64,000 nucleotides of DNA from Sweltsa coloradensis (GCA_024449915.1 JAMZAV010007125.1:54497-118496); one strand, 5' to 3'. Positions 47,500 through 61,225 are shown, numbered from the stretch's first letter. Made by a program: numbers and translations. The notes: generated from the sequence alone by a model not told the origin.

Positions 47500-48140
47500 A
47501 TTTTTTTGACTTCTATTAAATGCTGAAAGAGACATTTGGATGAGCAAAAAGCGAAGATTTTAAATTTCAAAAAACCCCCCAAAAATTAGTTCGGGGGGGT
47601 TTTTTTTTGTTTTTTTTTCTGTCTTTTTTGTTTGCTCTCAAAACCGGGCAACGGCATATGCGATCGGGGATAAAAATTTGGGGGGGCCCCTTCAAAATTT
47701 CTCTGAACTTAGACTTGCTACTTTTTTGGGTACAATCTAAAAAATATTTCTCTTTAAATATCGTATTTTTAAACGACTTTTTTGGGGATTTTTAGGGGCG
47801 ATTTTTCGTGACATTTGGGCCGTTTTCCTGCCCCAAACGGGTAGGGCTCAACGTTCATATTTCACATGGACGGTTTAATGGTGAAGTTTTTTTTTCCCGA
47901 AAGGGAAAAAATTGAAAACGTTAGAAAAAATCCATAGAAAAAAGGGTTTTTAAATATGATTTTTTTAGGTTTAAAATGCCCAATTTTGACAAATAACAAT
48001 GAAATTTGACCATAATCACAACAATGTTTTTAAAAAAGACACTTGAAAGAAAATTTAACCCCAATCTAAAAACGTACAAAAAAAAGCTCATCCATCAACG
48101 AGAGGGGACTTTTTGGGCTTTTTTCCCTAAAATATAACTT
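47500..48140 (-). repeat. Dispersed repeat family B, inverted copy
   Basis: Reverse-complement order: gcgaagattttaaatttc, tttgctctcaaaaccgggca, cggcatatgcgatc, gaacttagacttgc, and ccatagaaaaaaggg near 47,932. Ends near caacgagaggggact. Confidence 0.5.
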
Positions 48141-48529
48141 AAAAAAATCATGTAATAAACATTGAAAAAAAGAACATGTTTCTGGCGTCAGTAAGGTCAT
48201 TTTAAAAAAAATTTATTAGGCATTTAATGGGAAAGGGGGAAGAAACCAAAAACAAATTTAAAAGCGCCAGCCGCCTTAAAAGCGCCCGGGGAGGCTGAAA
48301 TGGGTTTGTTGCCTGTTGGAAATCAAATCCCAATCCCGGGGGACTTTTACCAACGGATTGAGCCAATATTTAAAATTTTGGGGGCTCTATCGTAAAAACA
48401 TTTAAAACCCTTTTAAAAAAACCCAAATCATAAGTTTTCCACCCAATGGTGGGCCCGGTAAAAAGAAGCCGGTAAATTTGCAAATAGGAAAGGTCCCCCT
48501 TTGGGAAAAGGCTTTAAACAAAAAAGGGC
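48141..48529. other. No recognised gene
   Basis: Low-quality sequence; nothing assignable. Confidence 0.4.
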
Positions 48530-48790
48530 GGTCATTTGAGACACGGTCGTTTTCGACTACGGCCAGAAAGGGACCGGCCATTTGAGACCCCCCCAAAAAA
48601 TGGGGTCTTTTAAAAACTAGGGGCATATGAGACTAGGGCCCCATAGGGAAAAACTGGGGCCTTTTTGGGGGACCCCCCCAAAAAGTCGGTCATTTGAGAC
48701 TCAGCAAAAGGTGGGGTCATTTTGCGCCCTTTCGGCCATATGAGACTCCGGCCGTAAAACTAGGCCTTTGAGACTTGGTCTTTTGCGAAG
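48530..48790 (+). repeat. 16-bp minisatellite, second locus (degraded)
   Basis: catttgagacacggtc, catatgagactaggg, catttgagactcag and catatgagactccggc follow one another, partly obscured by homopolymer errors. Same unit as 37,030-37,260. Confidence 0.65.
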
Positions 48791-48819
48791 GGGGGCCAGA
48801 TAAAGATGCCCCCATAGAA

Positions 48820-49380
48820 TACCCCAGGACGAATTTGTCCGATTTTTCTGCATTTTAAGGGGGGTAGAGTTTTTTAAAGGGGGGAGTTTTTTGGGAGTTT
48901 TTGGGGGAATTTTTTTGATTTTGGTGGTAGCTGACCTTTTTCGGCTGGCCCAAAAGCAGGCACACTATAAATTTTTGGTAGAAGAAATTGTCATTTGGCC
49001 CTTTTGCCCCTGCATTTTTTCCTTGATGTCTGGTTTTTGTTGGAAGTCTTGATTCTGGGAGATAGGATCCCCAGGACGAGTTTTTGCCCAGTTTTATCTG
49101 CAGTGTAGGGGGGTAGAGTCTATTAGAGAGGGGTTTTTATAGATTCGAATTTTTCTTTTTTGGGGGTTTAGGCCAGTTGACAAATACTCAGCTAAGTAAA
49201 ACAAAGGACTTGTGTAGTCTTCGGCTGGGCCCCAAAAAAGGCACACTACCCCCTTCCTTTTGGTAAAAAAACTTGTCATTTGTCTTTGCCCCTGCCCCTT
49301 GTCCTTGTCTGCTGATTTTTTTTCAGAACAAGTAGTCTCGGGGGTTTGGGTATCCTTTTTAAGGGCGGGTTGACTCCCCT
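48820..49380. repeat. ~248-bp duplication (two copies)
   Basis: ccccaggacga..ttt.tcc at ~48,822 and ~49,070 begin two copies sharing gtagagt.t.tta.ag, cggctgg.ccaaaa..aggcacacta, and ttgtcatttg.c..tgcccctgc. Confidence 0.65.
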
Positions 49381-51515
49381 GTCCCATTTACCGTATTAGA
49401 ATTTGTTTCTTAAAAGGGTTATCCCTAAAGTTAGGCCTACTTTCCTTGTGACTGAGTAGATGTTTTTTTGGGTAAAATCAGGAAAATTTTTTTCCCTGTA
49501 GTATTTGTGAGCCTTTTTCTGCACCCGAAAAGTAAACGAATCGGGGCAGGGTTTTCCGGGCCCCTTTGGTACTAACCCTTTCAATGATCATAATGTAATT
49601 TAAAGGTTTCCCTTTTGGGCTTTTTGGGATGAAGACCATAAATTGAAATTCAGATGGTTTTAACCAATTTTTTTTTTTCAAAAAAAAAAACTACCTCAAG
49701 TGTACTGCACCCCCCATTTAAAGAGAAAAATTAATCTGGGATATCACTGGTTTGGAACATCTTTACGAAAAAGAAAACTTGTGTTAGCTATGTAACTTTT
49801 GGGTAATTTTTTTTAAAGCTCGCAGAAATTGGTAAAACTTTTTATCCATTATTTTTAAGGCTCTAGATATCTTACAAAATTTGTGCCATTGTGGATTAAA
49901 AACATTTTCCCATGTTATTTTGGGGCAGGATTTTGGTTTTCTTCAAATAAATTTTTTGAAAAGGGTGGGGCTAAATTTCCCTGGATAACTCGAAAGAATA
50001 TTTATCTTGAGACACTATTCTTCTCTTTGGAAACCCCTTTAAAAAATAGGTAAACTTATAACTAGCCCACTGTGCTAACTCTTTTTTTAGCTCGCTTTTA
50101 GATTTTTTAAGTTTTTTGTAAATTCACAGTTGGGGGTGGGGAAAAGACCTAGGACTGGTTTGTGTTTTTTTATTTTTCTTTGATCTTTTATTTGTCTTTT
50201 CATCAAAAGAAGGATAGGCAAACGTCGGCTAAGTATTCCCGTGGTAGGACCTGTTTAAATAGTTTTTGTGATCTGTGTCCATTTAGGTCTAGGGGGTTCC
50301 TTGTAGTTTTTTTGTTGTGGGGTGAAAAAGGAAAAAGTTTTTTCTGGTTTTTGGGGTTAAACATTTAAACTTGTTTTTCTGTATGCTTGAGGTTTTTTAA
50401 AAAAGGGCCCTGCCTTCCTGTGTGGCATTAGTAAGGAGAAGGGTTTTTGTGCTTATTTTTTTGTTGTGTGCTGAAAGGGAAAACTTGTTTTCTTTTTGTT
50501 TTATTGCATTTTTTAAACATGTTTTTCTGTATGCTTTTAGGTTTTTGGGTTTTGCTATGCCTTCCTGTTTGGCAAAGAGTAATGGGGGTCCCAGGAGCAT
50601 CCCTTGTTGGGCGGGGCAGTGTGGAAATTGGTATAGGCCCATTTTTCCTTTATATTTTGGAAATTTTACAAAAGGCCTAGGTATGTCATTATGACTAACG
50701 CCCTGGTTAAAGGTTATACTCGGAAACTTAATCACTGTCTTTTTGGGGGGGGGGCCCAGTTTTCCCGTTTTGGGTTTTTCATTATTGTAAGAGTAGTAAA
50801 AGTTTTGAGTTTCTGTTGGTTTGGCAAAAAAGTTAGGATTTGGGCCCTTGTCATTCCCTAATCTTTTGGGCATTTAAGAAAAGTTTCTTTTTCAGTGGTG
50901 GTTTTTTCATGTTTTCTGGTCAAGTGTAAAAAAAGGCTAAGGGATAATCCCACCTTTTTTTTGGAAAAAATCACCCGGGGCCAATTTGAAACAGCCAAAG
51001 TTTGTTGACTTTTTTTTTGAAGTAAATTTTTTTTTCCTTTTGGGGTCAAAATCAAATAGGAGGGACATTTATATTTTTTATTAAAATACCGCACTCGTTG
51101 GGACGTCATTTTGTAGTATAGATTAGTTTTTTTTTTGTTCACATTTTAAAAAATAACTTTCACAAAAACAGATGCAGGGTGGCCCAAAAAAAATTTATCA
51201 AACCCAAAAACTGCTCTTTCCCCATTTCGTTGCCAGGGTTCCAAAACAATCATCCATTTAAAAAGGAATCTTCCAAATCAAAACTTTACCCAAATTTTCA
51301 AAATGATTTAAATAAAACTTTACCCAAAAAAAATATAAAATGTTCCTTTCAATAAAAAAACAAAGTTCACGATACGATACTTGGGTCAAAATTTTATCAA
51401 AAATTTTTTTCCTAAAAAAAAAACATTATTTTTCAGAAAAGGAAAAAAAAACGGGGGAGTATGAAAAATTTGTTTAGTTTCAAGTCACTGCCTTGTTGAT
51501 TGTTCCACTTGATTT
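49381..51515 (-). other. Unassigned region, possibly decayed coding sequence, with a 149-bp duplication
   Basis: Two copies of about 149 bp start near 50,305 and 50,454 (ttttttgttgtg.g.tgaaa, tgtttttctgtatgctt). Minus-strand frames at 50,397-50,873 (158 codons) and 49,396-49,681 are longer than chance pieces around them. They contain ITFNQGVSHNDIPRPFVKF and MIIERVSTKGARKTLPRF. This might be a retroelement ORF1, but homopolymer errors make any call unsafe. Confidence 0.25.
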
Positions 51516-54500
51516 CACCACTCTAGCCTAGGTAGGCTTTGGAAAGGGAAAAGTCAGCAGTCAGTAGGCGTTTAAATGTAAAAGCCATAATGCGCCACTC
51601 CAGCCTATGATAGGCTGGGGAGGAAACTCAGCAAATCCCAGGGCGCGTACCTGTAAGGCCATTTTAAAGCGCCCTTAGCCTATGGTAGGCAAAAAAAGGA
51701 AGGGCCATGGGGTCTACAGGCGTCAACGTATGGGCCCTAATGCGCCACTCTGCCTATGGTTTGGTAGGAGGAAAAACTCATGCAAATTAGTAGGGGGTCA
51801 ACTGTATAGTCATAATCCCCACTCTAGCCTATTTGGGAGGGGGGTAGGGAGGAAGATCATGCAGTTAGTAGGGGTCAACTGTTTCAGTCATAAGGGACCA
51901 CTCTAGCCTATGTTTTTCTAGGGAGGAAAACTCATGCATCTAGTAGGGGGTTTTAACTGTAAAGCCCCTAAGCACCACTCTAGCCTATGGTAGGCTAGGG
52001 AGGGAAAAACTAAAGCAGTCTAGCAGGCGCAAAATGTTTAAAACCATAATGGGCCCCCTCTAGGGCCCATGGTAGGCTAGGCAGGAAGACTCATGCAGTC
52101 CAGTAGGGCCCAAATGTAAAGCCATAATGCAAACCCCTCTAAACCTATGGGATTCTAGGGGAAGGGCCTGCAGTCTAGTAAAGGCCCTCAAAATGTAAAG
52201 GGCCCAAAAGCACCACTCTAGCCCATGGCAGGCCCAGGGGGGAAGAATCATTAGTCTAGTAGGGGGTCCAAACCCGTAAAACCCTAATGCGCCACTCTAC
52301 CTATGGTTTTGGCTAGAGAGGAAGACTCATGCAGTCTAGTAGGGGGTCAACTGTAAAAAATCATAATGCGGGCCCCTCTACCTAGGGGAAGGGTAGGGGG
52401 GAAAAAATCATGCTTCTAGTAGGCGTCCCAAAAATAAAACCATAATGCACCCCTCTAGCCATGGTAGGCGAGGGGGGAAGACTCCTGCAGTTAGAGGGGT
52501 CAACTTTTAAAAGGGCATAATGCCACTCTAGCCCATGGTAGGCTAGGGGGGAAGATCTGCAGCTAGAGGGGGGTCAACCGTAAAATCATAAAGCACCACT
52601 TAAACCTAGGGGAAAGGTTTTGGGGGAAGACTCATGTAGTCTGTAGGCGTCAAAGTAAAATCATAAGGGGCCCTCTAGCCCCATGGGAGGCTTTTTGGGG
52701 GAAGACTCAAAGCAGTCCGGGCGGGGGTCACCTGTTAAAGGGCCCTAATGGGGCCACTCTACCTATGGGGAGGCCAAAAGAGGAAGGGCTCAAAGCAGTC
52801 AGCAGGCGTCAAATGTATAGCCCCTAAAGCGGGCCCCTCCCAGCCTTGGGGAGGCCTTTGAGAGGGAAAACTCATTTCAGTCTAGTAGGGGTCAACTGTT
52901 TTGTCAAAAATGCAAACCCCTCAGCTTTTTGGTAGGCTAGGGAGGAAGGGCTCATGCAGTCTACAGGCGTCAACTGTATAGTCCCTAATGCGCCACTCTA
53001 GCCCATGGGAGCTAGGGAGGAAGACTCATCAGTTTTAGTAGGGTCAAATGTTTTAAAACCATAAAAGCCCCACTCTATCCCCATGGTAGGCTAGGGAGGA
53101 AGACTCATTTCAGTCTAGTTTGGCGTCAACTGTAAAGCAATAATGCACCACTCTAGCCCATGGTTTGGCTAGGGAGGAAGGGGTTTATGTAAATTAGTAG
53201 GGTCAACTGTAAAAGTCATAAAAGCGCCCTGTAGCCTATGGGAGGCTAGGGAGGAAGGGCTCATGCAGTCTAGTAGGCCCTCCCAAATGTAAAGTCATTA
53301 AAAGTGCCAAATCTAGCCTTGGTAGGTAGGGAGGAAGACTATGCCCGTCTAGTAGGGGTCAACTGGGAAAGCCATAATGCACCACCTATCTAGGTAGGCT
53401 AGGTAGGAAGACTCATGAGTCAGTAGGCGTTTAACGGGAAAACCCCTAATTTCCCACTCTAGCCTATGGAGGGTAGGGAGGAAAATCATGTCGTCTAGTA
53501 GGCGTCAACTGGGAAAAACCATTTAAAGCCCCCAAATCTATCCTTATGGGGGCTAAAGGGGGGAAGAAATCATGAGTCAGTAGGCGTCAACTGTATAGTC
53601 ATTTTGGCCACGGGAGCCTAGGTAGGCTAGGGAGGAAAGACTCATTTTCAGTTTATTTTCGTCAAAATGTAAAGTCAAAAATGGGGCCAAATCTAGCCTA
53701 TGGTAGGCCCAAGGGGGAAGACTCAAAGCAGTCTAGTAGGCTTTAACTGTTTAAAACCCTAATGCACCACTCTAGCCTATGGTAGGCTAGGGGGGAAGGG
53801 GCTTCCCTGCAAATTAGTAGGCGTCAAATGTAAAGCCATAAAGCACCACTCTAGCCTATGGTAGCTAGGGAGGAAGACTCTGCAGTTTTAGTAGGCGTCA
53901 AAATGTAAAGCCATAAGCACCACTCTATCCTTTTGGTGGCAGGGAGGAAAAAACTCATGCAGTCCCAGTAGGGGTCAACTTTTAAAGTCTAATGGGACCA
54001 CTGTAGCCTATGGTAGGCTAGGGAGGAAGACTCATGCAGTTTAGTAGGGGCAAAATGTTTTAGTCATAATGCGCCACTCTAAACCTATGGTTTTGGCTAG
54101 GGGGAAGACCATTTCAGTTTTAGTGGGGTAAAATGTCAAACCCTAATGCACCAAATCTAGTCTAAAGGGAGGCTAGGGGGGGGAAAACTCATGCAGTCTA
54201 GTAGGCGTCAAATGTAAAAGCCATAAAAGCCCATCTAGCCCATGGTAGGCTAGGGAGGAAGCTCTGCAGTCAGTAGGGGCAACTGTATAAACCCCAAAAA
54301 GCCCAATCTAAACCTAGGGAGGCTAGGGGGGAAAAAACCAATTTCAGTCTTTGGAGGCGTCAACTGGAAAACCCCCAAAGCGCCACTCTAGCCCATGGTA
54401 GGCCCACGGAGGAAGCCCATGTAGTCTAGTAGGCGTCAACTGTATAAACCTAAAAGCACCACTCTACCCATGGTAGGGTAGGGGGAAGACTTTATGCGTC

Positions 54501-57500
54501 TAGTTTGGGGTTCCCCTGTAAAGCCTTTAAAGCACCACTCTAGCCTATGGTAGGCTAGGGAAAGGGAAAACTCATGGGAGTCTTTTAGGCGTCAACTGTA
54601 AAGGCCCCTAATGCGCCACTCTAGCCTATGGGAGGGTCGAGGAAAACTTTATGTTTTCTGTAGGCGTTTAACTGTTTTTAGGGCCCTAATCACCATCTAG
54701 CCCGGGGAGGGTAGGGAGGAAAAACTCATGCAGTCTAGTAGGGGTCAACTGTAAAGCCTTTAAAGCACCACTCTGCCATGGTAGGTAGGGGGGGAAGACC
54801 CCATGCAGTCTAGTAAAGGCGTTTAACTGTAAAGCCATAATGCACCCCCCCCTCTAGCCTATGGTAGGCCCAGGGGGAAGACTCATGCAGTTTAGTAGGC
54901 GTCAACTGTATAGCCATAAAGGGGCCACTCTAGCCTATGGTAGGCTGGGAGGGGAAAACTATTTCATTTTGTAGGGGTCAAATGTATGTCCCTAATGCCC
55001 ACTTTTAGCCTATGGGGAAAGGGTAGGGGGGAAGGGCTATGCAGTTTTAGTGGCGTCAAAAAATAAGCCATAAAGGACCACTCTAGCCCATGGTAGGCTA
55101 GGGAGGGAAAAACTAAAGCAGTTAGAGGGGTCAACTGTAAAGCCTAATGGGCCACTCTAGCCCATGGTAGGCTAGGGAGGAAAACTCATGCAGTTTTAGT
55201 AGGCGTCAAATGTATAGCCCTAATGGGGCCACCCCCTAGCCTAAAGGGAGGCTAGGGAGGAAGGGCTCATAAAAATCTTTGTAGGCCCTCCCAAATGATA
55301 GGGATAATGCACCACTTAGCTTATGGTAGGGGTAGGGAGGAAGACTCATGCAGTCTAGTAGGGGTCAAATGTATAGTCATTTAAAGCGCCCTCTAGCCTT
55401 GGTAGGCTAGGGAGGGGAAAACTCATGTGTTAGTAGGCGTTTAACTGTATAGTCATAATGCGGGGCCCCTGGGAACTATGGTTTGGGTAGGGAGGAAGAC
55501 TCATGCAGTTAGTAGGCGTCAACTGTAAAGTATAATGTGCCACTCTAGCCTTGGTAGGCTAGGGAGGAAGACTCATGCAAAATCTAGTAAAGGCCCCTAA
55601 ACCTTTTAAAAAGGGCCCTAATGCACCACTTATCCATGGTAGGCTAGGGGGGGGAAGACTCATGCAGTTATTTGGGTTTAACTGTTTAAAACCATAAAAG
55701 CACCACTCTAGCCCATGGTAGGCTAGGGGGGAAGGGGCCATGTTTCTAGTAGGCGTCAAATGTATAGTCATTTAAAGCGCCCTGTAGCCCATGGGGAGGC
55801 TAGGGGGGAAGACTCCCTGCGTCTAGTAGGGGTCAACTGTAAAGTCATAATGTGCCCCTTAGCCTATGGTAAGGGTAGGGAGGGGAAAATCATGGGAGTC
55901 CCAGTAGGCGGGCAACTTAAAGCCATAATTTACCACTCTAGCCCATGGTTTGGCTGGGGGGGAAAACTAGTCTTTTTAGTAGGGGTCAAATGTAAAGCCC
56001 CTAATGCCCCACTCTTTTTCCTATGGTAGGCTTTGGGAAAGGAAAACTCTGGAGTCTGTAGGCGCAACGGGATAGTCCCTAATGCGCCCCCTGTAGCCTA
56101 TGGTTTGGCTAGGGAGGGGAAGACTCATGCGTCCCCGTAGGCGTCAATGTAAAGTCATAATGCGCCACTCTAGCCCATGGTGGCTAGGGAGGGAAAACCA
56201 TGCAAATTAGTAGGCGTTAAAATGTAAAGGGAAAAATGCCCACTCTAGCCTATGGTAGGCTGGGGGAAGACTCATGCAGTCTGTAGGCGTAAAATGTTTA
56301 AAAAAAAAAAATAATGCACCACTTTTAGCCTTGGGAGGGTAGGGGGGAAAGGGCTCAGCAGTCTTGTAGGCGCAACTGTAAAGCCATAATGCACCACTCT
56401 TTTCCTATTTGGGAGGCTAGGGAGAAGACTCATGCCCGTCTAGTAGGCTCAACTGTAAAATCATAATGCAAACCCCTGTAGCCTAGGGGAGGCTAAGGGG
56501 GGAAGAAATCCCTGCAGTCTAGTAAGGGGGCCCCGGGTTTCCCCCCAAATTTTATAGTCATAAAGCCCCCACTCTAGCCTATGGTAGGCTAGGGAGGAAA
56601 ACTTTTGCAGTTTTAGTAGGGGGTTTAAAATGTCAAGCCCTAAGCACCACTCTAATCTATGGTAGGCAGGGAGGAAGTTTATGCAGTCTAGAAAGGCCCT
56701 CAACTGTTAAAAAGCCATTTAAAGCACCACCCCCCCCCCTAGCCTTTGGGAGGCTTTGGGGGGGAAGACCCTCAGTCTAAATAGGGTCAAATGTATACCA
56801 TAATCACCACCTTTTAGCCTATGGTAGGCTGGGGGGGAAAAACTCATGGGAGTCTATAGGCGTAACTGTAAAAACCATAATGCCCACTCTAGCCCTATGG
56901 TAGGGTACGGAGGAAGACTATGTTAAATCTAGTAGGCGTCAACTGATAGCCATTTAAAGCACCCCCTTAGCCTTGGTAGGTAGGGGAGGAAGACCCCCCC
57001 CAAAGGGCCCAAAATCTAGTAGGGGTCAACCGGGAAAGCCATTTTAAAGCACCACCTAGCCCCATGGTAGGCTAGGGAGGAAAGGAAATCTGCAGTCTAG
57101 TAGGGGTCAACGTTTAAAACCATAATGGGCCCACCCCTAGGGCCCATTTGGGAGGCTACGGGGGAAGACCATGGGAGTCTAGGGAGGCGTCAACGTATAG
57201 CCCTATGCACCACTCTAAACCTTGGTAGGCTAGGGGGGGAAAAACTCATGCAGTTTTAGTAGGTCAAAATTAAACCAAATGCACCACTCTAGGCCCATGG
57301 TAGGCTAGGGAGGAAAAACTCATTTCAGTCCCAGTGGCGTCAAAGTAAAGCCATAATGCCCACTCCCAGCCATGGTAGGGTAGGGAGGAAGACTCATGCA
57401 GTCTAGTAGGCGTCAACTGGATAGCCCTAATGCGCCCCTCTAGCCTAGGGGAGGCTAGGGGGGAAGACTCATGGGAGTTAGTAGGGGTCAACTGTATACC

Positions 57501-58210
57501 ATAATGCACCACTCTAGCCTATGGTTTGGCTAGGGGGGAAGACTTTAGCAGTCTAGTAGGCCCTCAACTTTAAAAACCATAAGCGCACCTGCCTTGGTAG
57601 GCTAGGGGGGAAGACTCATGCAGTCTAGTGGCGTTTAAATGTATAGCCATAATGCGCCCCCTCTAAACCTATGGTGGGTAGGGGGGAAGGGCTCATGCAG
57701 TTTTATTAGGGGTCAAAATGTATGCCCATAAAGCGCCACTCTAGCCTATGGTAGGCTGGGAGGAAAACTCATTTCAGTCTAGTAAAGGGGTCCAAAATTT
57801 AAATCATAATGCCTACTCTAGCCTATGGTAGGCTAGGGGGAAGACTAGGGAGTTAGTAGGGGTCAACTGTAAAGTTTATAATGCGCCCCTCTGGGTATGG
57901 TAGGCTAGGGAGGAAGACTATGCAGTCTAGTAGGCGCAACGTAAAGTCATAATGGGCCACTCTAGCCTATGGTAGGCAGGGGGAAGACTCATGCAGGGCC
58001 CGTAGGGCGCCAACTGTAAACCATAAGCACCACTCTATTTCCCATGGTAGGTAGGGAGGAAGACTCATGGGAGTCTAGTAGGCGTCAAAATGTAAATCCC
58101 TAAAGCCCCACTCTAGCCTATGGAAGGCTAGGGGGGAAGACTCATGCAGTCCCAGTGGGGTCCCAAATGTAAAGTCATAATGCGCCCCTCTAGCCTATGG
58201 TAAGGCTAAA
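51516..58210 (+). repeat. 75-bp satellite, array 2 (~89 units)
   Basis: Same unit and orientation as 30,465-33,048 throughout. Variation among units is unusual: 2-4 bases at a time become aaa, ccc, ggg or ttt (ctcatgcag to ctcatttcag; atgcgcc to aaagcgcc). This looks like consensus error rather than evolution. Ends at ggctaaa beside an inverted-repeat-bounded insert. Confidence 0.95.
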
Positions 58211-58959
58211 AGTAGGTAGCCCAACGTTTTCCCCCCCGATTTTTTTGATGGGGCAACGGCACTTTTCCCCAAATTTTTTAATTTTAAAAATTTAGATTGA
58301 TAAAAAATTTTAGGTGTCACCCCCCACCCCCTGCAGGGGGGGGGGGTTTTTGGGGTTTGTTATTTACAAGACACAAAACAAAACCATGGGAAATTTTTTT
58401 GGAAAAAATTTGTAGATTTACACAAACCCCATGCCCGAAAATTTAAAAAAAAAAAACTAGAATTTGAAAAAAGACGCCCTCTTTGGGAAAAAAATTTACA
58501 TTTTTGACCCTTATTTAAAACCGGGGGTAAAACTGCAGGGAAAAATTTTTAAAAAAATTTTAAAAAAAATTTAATTTCGTTCTTTAAGTTTTTTCTAAAC
58601 GAAAACTTTCGAAAAATTTTTTTTAAACGGTTGGGTATTTACCCTTTTTTTGTTGAAAAATTTACATACTATTATGACAACCCCGTTTTTTAATTTTCCC
58701 CTTATAAAATAGAACGAATATTTTCAGGGTGGTAGTGGGATATAACCAACTATTCAACTGGGAAATACTGAAACGTTCATGTGTTTGAAGGCAGTGGTTT
58801 TCCTTTGGGAAACAAAACCCTATTTTTAAAAAACCCGGTTAAAATTGGTCAAAAACCCTGGATTTTAAATAGTAACACACTAAAGGAACCGAGCGCCGTT
58901 TTGTCCTCCCTTTTAAATTAGTTTTTAATAGGATAGACGTTATAAAAAATAAAAACCAT

Positions 58960-59590
58960 TTAAAAATTGGATGAGCGAAAAGAAGAATTCAAATTTTACT
59001 GACCCCCCAAAAAAAATTTTGCTCGGGGTTTTTTTTTTTTTTTTTGGTTTTTTTTTATTTTTTTCTGGTTGTTTGCTCTTAACCCCGCAAACGGCATATG
59101 CGATCTTAATGAAAATTTTAAAAGGGGACCTTCGAAATCTCTTTAAATTAGCCTGGGGCCCCGTTTTTTGGGTTTCAATCGAAGAAAAATTTCATAAAAA
59201 TCGTTTCTTTTTTCGATTTTTTTTGATATTTAGTGCGATATTTTCGTGACCCTTTGGGCCCAAATTTTGACCAAAAGGGTTTGGGGGTACAACGTTTTAT
59301 ATTTTCCTGGACATTAAAAGGGTTTTGGTGAGCAAAACCCTTTTTTGAAAGAAAAAAGTTGGGAAAAATTTTTGCCAGGGAAAACTTGAAATTAAAGGTT
59401 TTTTTTTTTATGAGTTTTTTTAGGGTTTTTAAAAAAAAATTAAAAATTAGCAATAGAAACTTGACAACAATCACCTACAATGCATTCAAAAAAGAGTTGG
59501 GAAAAGGAAAGGGGGGGTCCTTTTTACGCAAACTAAAAACTTAAAAAAAAAGCTCATCCCTCAACGCGGGGGGGACTTAAAACGTTTTCC
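58960..59590 (-). repeat. Dispersed repeat family B, inverted copy inside the 4.7-kb insert
   Basis: gatgagcgaaaagaagaatt, a T tract, tttgctcttaaccccgcaaa, cggcatatgcgatct, cgaaatctct, and the end caacgcg.gggggactta with aaacgttttcc. Confidence 0.55.
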
Positions 59591-61225
59591 TATTGCTTCC
59601 AATATGGGAAGTTTTGGAACAATTGGTACCTTTACGCGCTTTTCTTTTTAAAATTTCGGGGAAAATATCAATAAAATAATGTATGAAATACAACAGTGAT
59701 TTAATGGATTGAAAAACCCCTGCGGTGACTAATCCCATTGGGGGGGATAGCCCCCAGCGTATATCACTTGAAGAACTTGGGGGTTTTAATCCCACAGAAG
59801 GCTTGGTTTTATATTTGGGAAAAAATTTTTCACCCCCCAATATCACCATCCATCGTCTCGAATAGTAAAAATTGCAATAGTAAAGTATATATTTTTACAC
59901 CCGCTTCCAAAATAAGTCGGGTCCCGGGATGGCTAATCACCAATTTTCCAGGGCACAAAAAGGGTTTTTATCACCGGCTTGCCAGGCCGGGCTGTTTTCT
60001 TCTTCAATTTTTTTTCATCTTCCATTTTTTTCTTCCCCCTTCAATATCGTCCTTTTTTTTTTCTTGCTTCTTGCCATTGTTTTTTTTTTTTTGGAAGATT
60101 GGGTCTGCTCGGATTTCTCAAAGGTGGGAAAAATTTATAGGCCCCAGGCTGGTTTTCTGATATCTAGCCATGCTTCCCTTTTTTTTAAAGCTTTAAAGGA
60201 TGTCATCGTACCCCGCCACCTTTTAGGGATCACTTCCGGGCCCGGCAAAGTTTTGTCTAGGGCCATGTAATTTTTTCGGGAAATAAATTTAAAAAGTGGG
60301 ACACAAAAAAACCACCCCACCGCCATTTTCCTTTTGTCCTACAACAGTCGTTATGCTGCTTTTTTTCCCCCCCGTCATTTTTTTTATTTGTCCTTCCATT
60401 TTTTTCTTGGTGTTCCGGTCCCTTTTTTTGTTCAATATCCCCTTTCAAAATTTTGCTCTCGGTATTCTCTTTTGTCCCCTTTCTCATACGTCCATAACCC
60501 TCTCAATCTTTTCTTCCCTATTTTTTAAAAAAACTTTTCAAAATCCAACCGCAACGCTCCAAAATTCTTTTTAATTTCCTTGGGTCCTGATTTTTTTCAA
60601 AACCTAAATAAACCTCATACCCTCTTACTAAATTTTATTTCCTTTCAATAAATTATTTTTAAATTTCATCTGGGCGGTAAAGATATTTAATACTCTGTGG
60701 AGAATTGGAATCGCCCTAAAATTAGACGAAACAATTTTTTTTTCGCTGAAAAATTTTGTTTGTCGTGCTTTTTACCAGCCACTCAAAAGTGCCCCCCGGG
60801 GGAATGTCAAATTTGATGGTGTAAAGTTTAATAGCAAGGGTGTCCCCACAGAAAAAATTTTCACCAAAAAGAAACTGCATTGGACCCCAATTTTTTTTAC
60901 GTAAGGGGGTAGCGATAGCGGGCAAATGCAACCCCGGATTCACCCCCCACCCCCACCCCCCCCTTTAAGATTACGGTTGGAAATTGGAAAGTTAAAACAT
61001 AGGGGCCAAAAACAAATCTTTTTCGGGCACTTGAAGGGGTGATGGGGAATAGTGAAATGTGGTGTGGGAGTCCCCTGTGAAATGAGCGACGAGGACGTTG
61101 CAATACTGAAAGTGGGGAAAGTCAACTTAATGAGTGGTTTCTAAAATTTAAAATTCCATTGGGCCCCTTATATATATGTAAAACTAAAAAAAGCTATTAA
61201 ACGTATTTTTGGGTTTTTTTTGGGT
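59591..61225. other. Interior of the 4.7-kb insert, nothing recognised
   Basis: Pyrimidine-rich 59,990-60,570; a C-rich run near 60,945-60,963. Open frames up to 140 codons (59,738-60,160) are T/C-rich and low-complexity. A minus-strand piece at 60,722-60,943 reads LYTIKFDIPPGGTFEWLV, which is protein-like but unassigned. Confidence 0.35.

Noticed and set aside
49094..49387. QRQMTSFF in a minus-strand frame, matching the PCNA-binding PIP-box pattern
   Set aside because: It falls in a zone of heavy homopolymer error and within a duplicated segment whose other copy does not keep the motif.
50397..50873. 158-codon minus-strand frame as a firm gene
   Set aside because: Protein-like in parts but overlapped by plus-strand frames, containing a 149-bp duplication and many consensus errors; kept only as an unassigned region.
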